A stretch of 64,000 bases of DNA from Brassica napus (lineage: Eukaryota; Streptophyta; Magnoliopsida; Brassicales; Brassicaceae). The position numbers and the translations under genes are program-made. Of the stretch, positions 1 through 10,612 are shown piece by piece. The stretch lies in contig NC_063447.1 of NCBI RefSeq assembly GCF_020379485.1, forward strand, positions 54,363,452 through 54,427,451, read 5' to 3'. The notes under the pieces were generated by a model. The model did not search any database, was not told the origin of the DNA, and saw only the letters and a list, made by a program, of their open reading frames with translations. Each line of letters opens with the position of its first letter. Within the stretch, counting starts at the first letter, position 1.

Positions 1-13
1 TGCTTCTCCTTAG

Positions 14-1001
14 GTTTCTATGGTTTCGAGACTGAAGCATGATAACCTCATCCAACTAGTCGGCTACTGCGTCGACGAGGACCTCCGTGTTCTTGCTTAC
101 GAGTTCGCAACGATGGGATCGCTCCACGACGTTCTACACGGTAGGAAAGGAGTTCAAGGCGCGCAGCCAGGTCCGACGCTCGACTGGATAACGAGGGTGA
201 AGATAGCAGTCGAGGCGGCTAGGGGTTTAGAGTACCTTCACGAGAAGGTTCAGCCTCCTGTGATACACAGAGACGTGAGATCCAGCAACGTGCTTCTCTT
301 TGAAGACTATCAAGCCAAAATCGCTGATTTCAATCTCTCGAATCAGGCTCCTGATAACGCTGCTCGTCTTCACTCTACGAGAGTCTTGGGAACCTTTGGC
401 TATCACGCTCCAGAGTAATGTTCCTTTAAAAACCTTGAAAGCTCTCTGCAGATGAAAGTGCAAACGTGTGTGTTTTCCGTTTTGTAGATATGCTATGACG
501 GGACAGTTGACGCAGAAGAGTGACGTGTATAGCTTTGGGGTTGTACTGCTTGAGCTTTTGACAGGGAGGAAGCCTGTGGATCACACGATGCCACGTGGCC
601 AGCAAAGTCTTGTAACATGGGTATGTTAGTTAGCTCTGTGCTGTCTTATATCCTGCTCTGTTTTAATCTCCTATCCGTTTATTGTTCAGGCTACACCGAG
701 ACTTAGTGAAGACAAAGTGAAGCAGTGTGTTGATCCAAAGCTAAAAGGAGAGTATCCTCCTAAATCAGTAGCTAAGGTAACACCGAAGTTACAATGTCGT
801 TTCCTTCTTATTTTTTGAATCTCAAGCTTTTATCTGAAGTATATATGAATCTGTAATGTGTGGCAAATGCAGCTAGCAGCGGTGGCAGCGTTGTGTGTGC
901 AATACGAATCTGAGTTTAGACCGAATATGAGTATAGTTGTGAAAGCTTTGCAGCCGCTTCTCAAACCTCCAGCTCCAGCAGCCCCAACACCTGAATCCTG
1001 A
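14..1001 (+). CDS. PTI1-like receptor-like cytoplasmic Ser/Thr kinase, 3' part (5' end outside window)
   Basis: Four exons are visible: 14-414, 488-620, 690-776 and 873-1001. All have GT-AG borders, intact phase and a TGA stop, giving 249 residues. The acceptor AG at 12-13 shows that the N-lobe lies upstream of the window. The protein carries the hinge region, the catalytic loop HRDVRSSN, the metal loop ADFNLSN, the activation segment [10 protein letters not shown], the subdomain IX motif [20 protein letters not shown] and a Pro/Ala-rich tail. This is the PTI1/RLCK-VIII type: cytosolic or membrane-anchored Ser/Thr kinases acting below receptor kinases and OXI1/AGC kinases in stress signalling. 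Two key positions are unusual: the catalytic-loop Lys is Arg and the DFG Gly is Asn. I recall similar changes in some Arabidopsis PTI1-like members, so they may be ancestral. Gene order suggests the At2g30740 orthologue. The family call is firm; the exact orthologue is inferred. Confidence 0.93.
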
Positions 1002-1316
1002 GTTTGTGTTACAGAGTTGGATACCTTTGTTCATACGAAGTTTTTATCTGGTTTGGAGAAGAGAAAACAAAAAAATATAATATTTCATATCTATGTTGTT
1101 TTTCTTTATGGGGGTGGGATTTTACTAGTTGGCATTTTGGTGGTGACCAGGAGATCACTTAATAGTTTGCATTTGTTTATGTCTGGATTGGAAACAGGCT
1201 GTTTTGCTTTGCTTGTCGTGATGGAGAACAACTGTGTAATTGCATTCTTGCTGTTCTATGGTCTGATTATATTGACAACTCTTTCGAGCTATTCTGAGGT
1301 CTATCATCTATAATAT
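1002..1316 (+). other. Probable 3' UTR of the PTI1-like kinase
   Basis: T-rich, weakly structured sequence directly after the kinase stop. The reading frames here carry no recognisable domain. No definite poly(A) signal can be assigned. Confidence 0.4.
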
Positions 1317-1323
1317 TATTTCA

Positions 1324-2228
1324 CTATGTTATGATCCGCGCCTTACGTGGAATCAACATTATATATATAAATTATTTTATGTATTAAATATTTTTACATA
1401 TTATAAAATAATAAATATATATTAAATAATTAAAAGCCAGTAACTATTAAAAATATAATTAAATTGGTGCGAATATATAAATCAATTGTATTAATCCAAA
1501 ATTTTTTTTATTTGATAGGATATGTTATTAAATTTAAATGATACTAACATAGATAATATATTTTAGTATATTTTAATATTAATGTCTATTAAATGATATT
1601 AATATTAATATAGTTTTTTGATCATTTGTATCTTTTATAGAAAAAAATTTAAATTACTGATAACAAAATTTTCATTGTGGGATTAATAGTTTTAGTAATT
1701 TATAATTTTAAAAAAAAATAAGCTGTCAATGATCGTTCAAAACTTCAAAAAAATTGTTCAAAGTAAATATTGTATTTTATATGGTTGATAGTTTAATTTA
1801 AAACGATATATATATTAATCTTATTAATTAATTAAATTAGACTTTTTACTTATATTAGTTTTGTAATCATTTGTATTTTGTCATAACAAAAATTTTAAAC
1901 TATGGATCATAAAATTTGAATGTGAGACTTTTAACAGTTTTAGTAATTTATAACCGTTTGTAAAAATTCAAAATATAACATATACATACAAATCTAAATT
2001 TTTACTATATGGTTACTGTGGTTGTTCAATTTATTTAATAGCTTAAAATTAAACAAATATAATAGAAGATACACTATTTTTATCAAATCTTTATTATTCA
2101 AAATCATTAATTACCATATATACTTCAGCCACATTAGACAATTCCGTAAATTTGATTTAAGAAAATAATAAAGTACATTAATGATGAATTTATTGTTAGT
2201 TTAATAAAAAACTTATTATATAGTTAGA
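1324..2228 (-). mobile_element. Possible decayed Helitron-like element
   Basis: The stretch is extremely AT-rich and has no gene. The left edge has a GC-rich stem-like block (GATCCGCGCC) like the 3' hairpins of the Helitrons further on, but the terminal CTAG is replaced by CTATG. Two related segments of about 120 bp (about 1612-1740 and 1855-1985) share the motif TTTTAGTAATTTATAA. The right edge ends in GA before T, as a minus-strand Helitron 5' end would. The boundaries are inferred. Confidence 0.35.
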
Positions 2229-2936
2229 TGAACCAACATATTTTTCTAATGATTTTAAGAATCATTCTAGTGATGACATGTGGATACAAAAAGAAGTTGT
2301 AATGCTTCTCAGATAATATATAGGAGATTTATTAGAGTCAACACAGTGCCTAACAAGTTGTGTATAGTTCATGTTCTGATTCTGATTCTATAAGGCAACC
2401 GAGAATCTAATTGCCCTAAAAATATTCTTGTTGCTAAGTTCTTCGTCCTTTCTTTCCTCCATGTATGTGATCAATCCAGCAAAGTGCCCACGTTTTTCCT
2501 TCTTTTATTTATCATCCTTAGTTTTTTTCAGAGATGCAAAGGTGCTACGATGTATGTATCTATATATTCTTTGTTTCTTCCCGTTTATGAAATTAAAAAA
2601 AAAGACTGAATTATTAATTAGTTATATAAAGATGTGGTGTGGAGCTCTCACGGAAGAACTGCATTGCAGTATAGATGATTATGTCTCAGTGATCCAATTG
2701 ATCCGACCCAGACGAAACCCAAAGAAAAGCTAAATTGGTCGAATTTTATAACGTTCTTAAGAAACAACTTAAATCACAATAGAAAAATTCTAATAGATAT
2801 CATGATACTACTGTACAATACTTTAGAGAATGACAGAAAAAAATATAAATGACAATAACATAGTAATATAAAATTCAGAGACAAGGTTAAGGATTTTCGC
2901 CAAAAAGGATATAGTATTTGTAATATTGTTGAAGAG
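2229..2936. other. Intergenic, no supported gene
   Basis: AT-rich spacer. An open frame of about 100 codons at 2428-2733 has no recognisable domain and low-complexity composition, so I do not call it a gene. Confidence 0.5.
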
Positions 2937-3144
2937 TTTTGAAGCCTATGCATATTTTTAAATCTTATCATATTTTTAACCAAGTAGTATAAAATTAGAA
3001 CTGAAAAAGAAAGAAGAACGTTTTATTATCATAGTTTTGAGGCCTATGCATATTTTTAAATCTTATTATCCCACTTAACCAAGTAGTAACAGTTTTTAAC
3101 CAAGTAGTAAAACTAGAACTGAAAAAAGAAAGAAGAGCGTTTAA
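2937..3144. repeat. Imperfect tandem duplication, about 98-bp spacing
   Basis: Segments 2937-3024 and 3035-3144 both run from GCCTATGCATATTTTTAAAT through ACCAAGTAGTA to GAACTGAAAAA and a closing A-rich GAACG/GAGCG motif. The second copy holds a further internal repeat of the AACCAAGTAGTA stretch. No coding content is seen. Confidence 0.75.
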
Positions 3145-3707
3145 AACCTTTTCAAAAAGACCGCTTAACCTTGTCTTGCCGTGATTTATGAATGTTTTTA
3201 CCCAAAAAAAAAACCTATTTTTTTTATTATTATTTTAAATGCAAGAAAATAGTTTGTCAAACAAAACCGGATGGTTCGCCTTCAAATTGTTACATCGTCA
3301 ATATTCTTAACTGGTCTGCTTAACGGGTTAGAGGGGGTGTGCTACAAGATCTTGAAAACTTGGTCCTACAAAAAGAGATATTATGGTTGTATATCGGCGT
3401 GTTTGGACCAGACAAATTAATTGGTTACGGATCAAAGATCCTAAATTTATTGGTTAAAAACATAAAACAGAAGGCTCCATATATAATTGAATAAACATTG
3501 ACTCGGTTCTACATAAGATATTATTCCAATTAAAGTATCCAACATTGAAGAAAGACTATGACCAGCTTTAGGGTTTTATGCTTTAAAAGTTGTTCCAAAG
3601 CTATATGCAGAGAGTATATATGAGGTCATAATGTCATCCACCCACATACAAAGATATGAGAAGGCGTATGGCGAGGCAACGTGAGAGTGTGCATGAACTA
3701 CTCCATC
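3145..3707. other. Intergenic spacer upstream of the IRON MAN-type gene
   Basis: No supported gene. Short open frames are present (for example 3656-3868), but they have no homology I recognise. Confidence 0.4.
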
Positions 3708-3771
3708 CACGTGTAGAACGTGAGTTGCGACTAACTTGCATGAGGTTGGCTCACGTGTGGGCCATCACGTG
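3708..3771. promoter_or_regulatory. Cluster of three CACGTG G-boxes
   Basis: Perfect palindromic CACGTG hexamers lie at 3708-3713, 3752-3757 and 3766-3771, with a further CCACGTT at 3772. They are about 770-830 bp upstream of the small iron-peptide ORF. Subgroup IVc bHLH factors (bHLH34/104/105/115) and bHLH121, which activate iron-deficiency genes, bind this motif class. Function at this site is inferred. Confidence 0.5.
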
Positions 3772-4330
3772 CCACGTTGTACTAACTTGTGGTCATAACT
3801 GTGGCCATGTCACACTTGCACTCCCTTGGCTTTTCACAAAGGGCAAAGAAACCAAAAAGATGTCCTAAATGGCGAGAAAATAAAGTTACCACTAGAATAT
3901 GTTTTATTTTTTTATTTTGATACTTCACTTGTCGTCTTGTGTATCTAACCATGTTTATAATCAATTCAATGTGGTGCCACTGGTGCCTTGATTATTTATA
4001 AATTATGTCATTTTTGTCAGCAAAACATGCTTGTCTATCATGCTTATGTACGCACATTGACGTCATATCAAGAATTAAGACAGTGTGAGTAAGAAAAAAT
4101 ATGTAAGAGAATTGGGTCTATAGCCCTAATCTATGATATACAATGGTTTTGACCATTTAACATTTTCAAAGCTTTCTCTTAGATCCATCATTAACATTTC
4201 CCTTGAACCGAAAAAGATTTTTTTTTTATCTCAATGCTTATTTGACATTGACTATAGCTAATTAGGATTCGTACAGTTGATTAAATCTTATCTTCTTGAT
4301 ATGAAATTGGCATTACTAGAATCTCGTAAT

Positions 4331-4336
4331 CACGTG
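4331..4336. promoter_or_regulatory. G-box (CACGTG) about 200 bp upstream of the IRON MAN ORF
   Basis: A single perfect CACGTG stands 200 bp before the ATG at 4536 and about 120 bp before the TATA-like motif, a normal position for an activator site. Confidence 0.5.
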
Positions 4337-4458
4337 AGAATATATATTTCTTCTCTAAATCGTTCAAATATAACCCCACAAATGCCCCAACGTCGCTGTA
4401 TTTGATTATTCTTGAGAATATATGAAAGATGAAAACCCAAAGGTTAACCTAGAAATGC

Positions 4459-4465
4459 TATAAAT
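4459..4465 (+). promoter_or_regulatory. TATA box candidate for the IRON MAN gene
   Basis: TATAAAT lies 71 bp before the ATG at 4536. A start about 30 bp downstream would give a leader of roughly 45 nt. Confidence 0.5.
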
Positions 4466-4535
4466 TGAGGGCAGTTCCTAAACTCAATATCTGCAACCAA
4501 TACTAAAAATCCACTAGTAAAACCCTTATCTAAAA

Positions 4536-4679
4536 ATGGCAGTGATGAGTTATAACAAAGCAGAAGGCAGGCTATACGAGTCAACTCAGACTCGGCCAGT
4601 TCCTTACATACAAACTGTTGGCCAAGAGAGCGGAGGAGACGATGATGACGACGACTCTGACGTGGCTCCGGCGGCTTGA
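4536..4679 (+). CDS. IMA3: IRON MAN / FE-UPTAKE-INDUCING PEPTIDE (IMA3/FEP1-type) small peptide
   Basis: A 47-codon ORF from ATG at 4536 to TGA at 4677-4679, too short for ordinary ORF filters. The C-terminus has the family hallmark: a Gly-Gly, a run of six Asp, then SDVAPAA at the very end. It is preceded by a Tyr-Ile-Gln-Thr-Val segment. There is no signal peptide or membrane segment. IRON MAN peptides are mobile iron-deficiency signals. Their Asp-rich tail binds the BTS/BTSL ubiquitin ligases and so spares bHLH IVc factors, which turns on iron uptake. The position between a PTI1-like kinase and the PPR/helicase pair matches, from memory, Arabidopsis At2g30766. A TATA motif and four G-boxes lie upstream. 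The earlier of the two near N-terminal Met codons is used as start because it follows an A-rich AAAA context. The conserved tail carries the identification; orthology to IMA3 rests on synteny. Confidence 0.86.
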   Translation: MAVMSYNKAEGRLYESTQTRPVPYIQTVGQESGGDDDDDDSDVAPAA

Positions 4680-5010
4680 TCATGTGCATTTTGCCGTATA
4701 TTTGCTATTTATAAACTTAAATAGCAGTCAGTTTTTTCAGTATAGTAATTGTGCTTCTTGTCATAGAACCTCACACACACACATATATCTATTTAGCTGA
4801 AGCACTAGATCGTGCATGCCTGTATATCCATGTCGCAAGCGGGCCTTTATAGTATGTATTACATAAACAACATTTCTGACTCTGCAGTGTTGAGAGATTT
4901 AGTTAGCTTTAAGTATTAATGTAATGTATCGTGTGTCAATTACTTATTAATCATGAAATAATATCAATTATGTACACATTATTAGTGTCAATTGCAGACA
5001 TATATATATA
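4680..5010. other. 3' flank of the IRON MAN gene
   Basis: AT-rich sequence with short CA and TA runs (about 4770-4790 and 4999-5015). It probably contains the 3' UTR. Nothing else is supported. Confidence 0.35.
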
Positions 5011-5434
5011 TATATTATGTAATACAAATCTTATCTTCCTTTGCTCAGCTTTTTGTCGTCTCTTTACCTCTTAATAGGACCACTTACAGCAAAATTATGA
5101 CATATGTGTGCAAAAAAAGTACTGGATTTAGGATTTGAGAAATTAAGAAAAACAATTGATAATATAAATCTAAAAGTGTAGAACATTGTTAATTTCTTAA
5201 ATAGCTATTAGCGAACAATGACATATGATGTTCATTAATCAGAGAGGATAAATAGTTTTGTCGCGCAGACTTTGGCTCATCAATCAATTGATCTATTGGC
5301 GCAGTGCTTGAAACGTGCTAGCATCAGATGATGAGAAGCATTCAGCACCACAATGTTTTTCCCAATGGGTAAGTCGATTATGAATGTATACATGTTGCAA
5401 TGTATGTACGTATGGGCACATATATACATTAGAA
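5011..5434. repeat. Degenerate direct repeat, copy 1
   Basis: Collinear with 6001-6453. Shared blocks in order: ATGTAATACA, TAGGACCACTTACAGCA, GTGTAGAACATTGTT, CTTGGCTCA, GCATCAGATGAT, GAAGCATTC, ATGTATGTACGTATG, ATACATTAGAA. The spacing between copies is about 1.0 kb. An AG-flanked stretch near 5269-5350 could be a fossil exon, but I cannot name a parent gene. Confidence 0.75.
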
Positions 5435-6000
5435 AATACTATGAACCAACTTCTCAAGTCGTAATAGACTAAACGTATATGTATGACTGACAATTTATAC
5501 GTATACAAACACAAACTATCGAGAAACTGACGTCGTTAGATTGATAACACTTGGAAAGGAATAAATTAGGTTTCCTTAGATTATGGTTTTTTTCATTAGT
5601 TAAATCCATCAAGCACAAAGTATGGAAACTCAGAGGGAGTTACAATTCTGATTTATGATAAATCATGGTAAATAACCATTGTGTGCTAAGGTCAAAGAAC
5701 ATTTGGTGCATTTGCTTTGAAAGGTTAACTAATTTATAGGAATATTCGTTAATCGATATTTATTTATATAGAGCATTTTTTAGTCGATAATTTTCTAAAT
5801 TTTTCCTTCAAATAGTGTTATGTTTATGAACATAAGTAAACATATTTATAAAACAATACTGTGTATAAATTCTAAATTGCGATTCATAGTTTAGATTATC
5901 GCAATAATAACTAATAACCATTATATAGCTAAATATCACATCTGCAATTTGATAATATCTACATGAAAAAATATTTAATATTTATAATATATATTATTTA
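5435..6000. other. Spacer between the two degenerate repeat copies
   Basis: AT-rich sequence with no supported gene or motif. Confidence 0.4.
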
Positions 6001-6453
6001 TTTATGTAATACAGTTTTCATCTTCTGTTTATTTTAATGAAGTTTTCATCTTCTTTTTGTTCAGCCTCTTGTCATCTCCCTACCTATTAGGACCACTTAC
6101 AGCATATATGAGTCAATTGTGAGGTATATTAAGAAATGAGCTGTTAAAAGAACATAAAAGTGTAGAACATTGTTCTTTTTTTTTTAAACACTTGTGGAAC
6201 ATTGTTCATTTCCTGAAAACTGTTACCTGTTTGTTAGCCAACAATGGCCACCGATGATCATTGATGAAAGAATTTTTCGTGCAGGACTTGGCTCACAAGA
6301 CAACCGATCTTGTGGCGAGGTGTTTGATTAACCTGCTATAGTCGAGCATCAGATGATCTGAAGCATTCTACGTCTTTCCTTATTTGTAAGTAAATTTATG
6401 GACTTTATACATAGTTTATGCATGTATGTACGTATGTAACATATACATTAGAA
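6001..6453. repeat. Degenerate direct repeat, copy 2
   Basis: Same order of conserved blocks as 5011-5434. It has an extra T-rich stretch after the AACATTGTT block and a partly duplicated GGAACATTGTTC. Many small indels show that the duplication is old. Confidence 0.75.
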
Positions 6454-6552
6454 CAAACTACTAAGTTTTCAGTCGTAGTAAGCTAACAGTATTTTATGAT
6501 TGTTATTCATAACCACATTGATGACTAGCTAGCTACAAATTTCATCGGAAAG

Positions 6553-6656
6553 AAACTCGGGTTAGGCAATGTTGTAACCAGTCCACTCTGTAGCACTAAG
6601 TGCGTTCCTTCCGAGACCGGATCAGCCGATATGATTTATCAAAAAAAAAAAAAAAA
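6553..6656 (+). mobile_element. Short SINE-like retroposed insertion
   Basis: About 100 bp ending in a run of 16 A, flanked by perfect 12-bp direct repeats TTCATCGGAAAG (6541-6552 and 6657-6668). Poly(A) plus a target-site duplication is the signature of LINE-mediated retroposition. The body resembles no tRNA head I can recognise, so it may be a 5'-truncated SINE or other RNA. Confidence 0.75.
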
Positions 6657-6668
6657 TTCATCGGAAAG

Positions 6669-7614
6669 TACAGAAACTACAGATATGAACTGACCGTTAC
6701 TTGGATATTAGTAGAACAAAATTAGTAAATTTGGTTTCGTTGGATTCTATTCCTTACTTAGTTATGTTGAACGAGAACTAAGTAAGTATTTAAAATTATA
6801 ACAAAGAGGATGAGCGTATGAGAAACAGTTTGCTCAATAACTCTGTTCATTTTGGTCTCACCAATGCAACATGTTATGTTTCACATCTCATTCTATGCCA
6901 GTAATACTTTTCATATCTTCATTTTTCTTATTGTTTCTTTTATACCGAACAAATGGACTTTAATTTTTGATTAAAAAGTATAGCAGTTATACGGTTATCA
7001 CACTTTCAAATACTTTACGTAGTATAGCCATTTTCGATTTTGACGCCACCTAGGCTATTTGTTTAAACTTTAAACCTTGAGTTTGAAGAGAAAATGTTGT
7101 TTTGAGTAACTTATCCAGTAATTCCGACAAAACAGTGTCTTTCCTCGAAAATCCAATCATGTGATATTTCTTTATGTTCTATTTTCTTAATCGATTAGCG
7201 TGTTAACAGATAAATATATTCTGATTAATATAGAATAGAGTTAGATGTGTATGATATATGAGTGAGATTGTGAGACCCTCTTAGCTCTTCTCCTGCTTAA
7301 TTTGTGGGTCTCATTTACTGTGGATAAGTGCGTACACAGTAAAAAGGAAAAGAAAATTACTTATTGTGTTATTTATTTGTCGGAACTTTCATTATGATCA
7401 TGATCATGGACATCGTTTTAGCTGGCATATGATAGTAGTTATTGATTCAATTTTTCGTTTACGAGAAATAATTTATAAATTATACATTTTTTTTACCTAT
7501 GACTATTTTTGAAGTTAGAGAGGGCAGAAAAATATTATTAGTGGTCAAATATATTAAATCATGATAAATTACATCAAGTTAGATATATAATTTCAGAGCG
7601 AAAGTAATAGTATA
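6669..7614. other. Intergenic, no supported gene
   Basis: AT-rich spacer. No conserved coding frame or repeat is seen. Confidence 0.4.
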
Positions 7615-10019
7615 CTAGATTTTGACCCGGATTTTATGGATTATATACGAAGTTGGATATGAGATAGTATTTTGAGTATATTGTGTATTATTATGTTATA
7701 AAGTTGTATTATATCGAATACATAAATTTGTTTAAAATTATATAACTTGTGAATAAATTTATTCGAGATTTTTTTTTTTTTTTAACGTCTTAACTTTATT
7801 GATATCAAATCAATGTAACATGTTACTTTGAGAATAACTGGAATTTTTTTTCGTCGCTCTGAGTGCGATCAACTTCACGAACAGACACAAGGCTTCCTCA
7901 ACTGCTTCTTTGGTGTTCTTCCGGCGGTTTTAACCGCCGGATTCTCTTGTTTTCCTGTTCCTATGTTTTCTACACGCACATCTTTGATGGTTTTGTGCCC
8001 ATCTTTGTTGTCTAGGTTGAAATTCTTCACTCGACATCAAATCCTCCTTTCATTATTTTCGAATCATGGTGAGGCTGATCGGTTCGTATATCCGGTAGCG
8101 ACATCTACACTGGTTTTTCTCCTATTGTTATCGACTATGATCCACGTCAAAGTTGGCGTTGTTGTTTTCTCCCCTTGGGAATGTTCTTGTCCGACCTTTG
8201 GGTGCGGTTTTCTTATTACTCTCGAGTTATCGATTGAGAATCATTGGATTAAATTTGTAATCTGGTATTGGAAACCGCCATGGTCAAATAAGAGAAAGTG
8301 TAGGTCGTGCATCATTTGGATATTGAAGAGACGATTGGGACAATCATCTCCTAAACATCTTGTCTATTCATGTGATAGGGTGATTGTCATGTTAATGATT
8401 CTGGAGAATCACCGAGTGGGAATTCTTCGGAGTTCTATAATGGTGGTGATCGACGAGGAGTCCAAAGATGTTTTTACAACAAAACAAATTGAAGATATGG
8501 CTTTATTGGTTTCAAAGCAAAAGAATTTCAATGCCATGGATAGTTATAACAAAGCATGTTATCTCCTGCAGCGGGAGTGTTTGGAACGGATTGCGATGTA
8601 ACAGATGGATCGCATCCAGTGATCTTTTTAGAGAAAAACTCATAAAAATTGAGAGCCAGAAGAAAGATCTTATAAGACCAAGAACGAAGCGGAAGAAAGC
8701 TAGCGAGTCAGCCTGACCTACGAATGCGCTAGGAAACATCGTGTTACTGCTATCTCTGTTAAAAGTTTTTATTAACAACATGTTTTATGTAATTTTTTTT
8801 TATTCGAGATTTTTTATATACACTCTTATGTAACTATTTCTTAAGTATGAAAATTTTACCTAAATTTGATAAACAAACCAAACCAATACGAAATACAGGT
8901 TGAGGTTCGGGATTGGGAAAAAATACCTATTAGATTTTTTTGGACATGCGGGTCTCTGTTGGACTCCGAGTACCCAAAGTACCTAGAATTTTTTGTTCAT
9001 ATTATATATATTTGAGTAATTTATATATGTTCTGAGTATAAAAATATTATTGTAAATTTTGGATTCGTGTTTTCTGTTATAATTTCAGGTTTTGGGTAAA
9101 ATTTCAAATTTTAAAAATATATTTAAAATATTAGATATTTTTGGTTCTTGGGTAAGATTTTGGTATTTTAGATATTTAGTTATTTCTGGTATTTGTTTGA
9201 TTTTGGGTATTTTCGTGTTTTGATTTTTTTTGGCTTTTCAGATTCTTTAGATATTTTTGTCCTAAATAATCGAACCGAGTTAGACTCATTACGTAGCCAA
9301 ATTACATAGTAAATTTTACAGATACTTGAATTATTGACTCAAACTGACCTGGTACTAAAAGGAACCGATCTGAACAAAAACAAAATTTCAAATACCTAGT
9401 TGGATATAAATGCCCAAGACCCAAAGAACTTGGACCTGAAAGAAACCGATTTATATTTGACCCGAAGACCCGAATGGCCAAATCTAACCTTTCATTATAT
9501 TTTTGTGCATTTTATAAAAGTTAATTTTGTTCAGTTGGTGAAACTTAAGATTTATTTGAGAGGTTTTTGGCTAATTTAATAGTATAGATTTAGAGGTTTT
9601 TTGTTGAGCAGTAAAAAAAAAGATTTGTTGGGGTTTTGATAATTTTAAACTTATCTTAAATACTAAATTGTTATTTATGAATAAAATAAAATTAAAATAA
9701 TAGATAATTTTTAAATTTATCTTAATTATGAAGTTAATGAGACATATTTAGAGAAGAGTATATAATAAAGTGTATGTAATATTATATTTTCGTGAACCAA
9801 ATTTATGTGGTCGTATATATATGGTATAATCTTTTCGTTTACAAAAAGATATGAGTCCAATAAATAAAAGCTGTGACTAAATGACTGTTAGAGAAATTTA
9901 AGATAACATATTGTTTGTCCAAATCAAAGTAAAACCAAACTATTATTAGTTAATGAAATGGTCCAAACAACATTTTTTAAGTAGATTTATTTAAATTTTT
10001 TCTCTTTTAATAGTATTGA
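7615..10019 (-). mobile_element. Non-autonomous Helitron (minus orientation) with a nested retroposon
   Basis: The left end is A|CTAGATTTTGACCCG (Helitron 3' end read on the minus strand) and the right end is TAGTATTGA|T (minus-strand 5' TC end). Both outer parts match the better-preserved Helitron at 46003-47422: the AAATGGTCCAAACAA and TTTTAATAGTATTGAT blocks on the right, and the T/A-rich ATTATATCxAATA and CAAACCxAACCxA blocks inside. No Rep/helicase gene is present. The 3' hairpin has decayed. The body is interrupted by a 1-kb insertion at 7774-8798. Confidence 0.72.
7774..8798 (-). mobile_element. Retroposed sequence of unknown source, poly(A) on the minus strand
   Basis: Flanked by direct repeats TTTATTCGAGATTTTTT (7758-7774 and 8799-8815). 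The left boundary carries a poly(T) run that reads as a poly(A) tail on the minus strand, about 15 nt after AATAAAG. This indicates target-primed reverse transcription into the Helitron. A 257-codon plus-strand frame (7828-8601) crosses most of it but has no domain I recognise, and the inferred transcript direction is opposite. It could be a LINE-derived or chimeric retroposon. Confidence 0.62.
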
Positions 10020-10612
10020 TTTCTTATGTCCACCTTATCAACATGTGTACATATCGTATAGACCAGGACGCATATGATCCTAGATTGGTTCCAATCCTGA
10101 TCGAACACAATTCATCTAAATTTTCATGATCCAAGTACTTTCCACGATTTTTTTTCCATATATGTAGCACTTATTGCAACCAGTTATCTTGGCATTCATC
10201 TCATAATTTTTTTCCATGGTTCCATCTCGTCATACATTGATTTACATCGCTTTTCTCATATATAGCTGATGCAACCAGTTATCTGTGTATGATAGTGATG
10301 TTTTCTTTTTAAAAATGTTTTGCAGGAGGAGTTGATTGTAAGGAAGTGAACTGGAGAAGAAGTTAGATGTGATATGATTGATTTTATATGCTTCGGAGCT
10401 GATATATTTATACAATACTGGTGAATTTGATTTGTGAGAACAGTATGAACTAGAGAAGAAGTGTCCGGCTAACATATTTCAAAAACCCTCGAGGGTTTTA
10501 AAGGTGTTTGTGTTGTTGGCTGTTTTTCGTTTAGAACCAATAATTAGTAAAGTTTTTAGTGGTTGGGTCCACTCTTTACATGGGATATTGAGTTAATTGT
10601 CTTTTAGGTTAT
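10020..10612. other. Intergenic, no supported gene
   Basis: The segment around 10290-10350 resembles 16335-16395 on the far side of the LTR element (shared TTTTTAAAATGTTTT and GAGTTGATTG blocks), suggesting a small older duplication around the insertion site. Confidence 0.4.
10608..10612. repeat. Target-site duplication, left copy (GTTAT)
   Basis: GTTAT precedes the 5' LTR and recurs at 16276-16280 directly after the 3' LTR. Confidence 0.85.

Noticed and set aside
2428..2733. 101-codon open frame
   Set aside because: Low-complexity hydrophobic translation with no domain, promoter or homologous neighbour.
3656..3868. 70-codon frame over the G-box cluster
   Set aside because: More likely an accident of a GC-richer regulatory patch; no domain is seen.
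7828..8601. 257-codon plus-strand open frame
   Set aside because: It lies inside the TSD-flanked retroposon, runs opposite to its poly(A) direction, has no recognisable domain and a composition like translated non-coding DNA.
7774..8798. Calling this insertion a full LINE
   Set aside because: No reverse transcriptase or endonuclease motif was found in either strand, so only retroposition is claimed.
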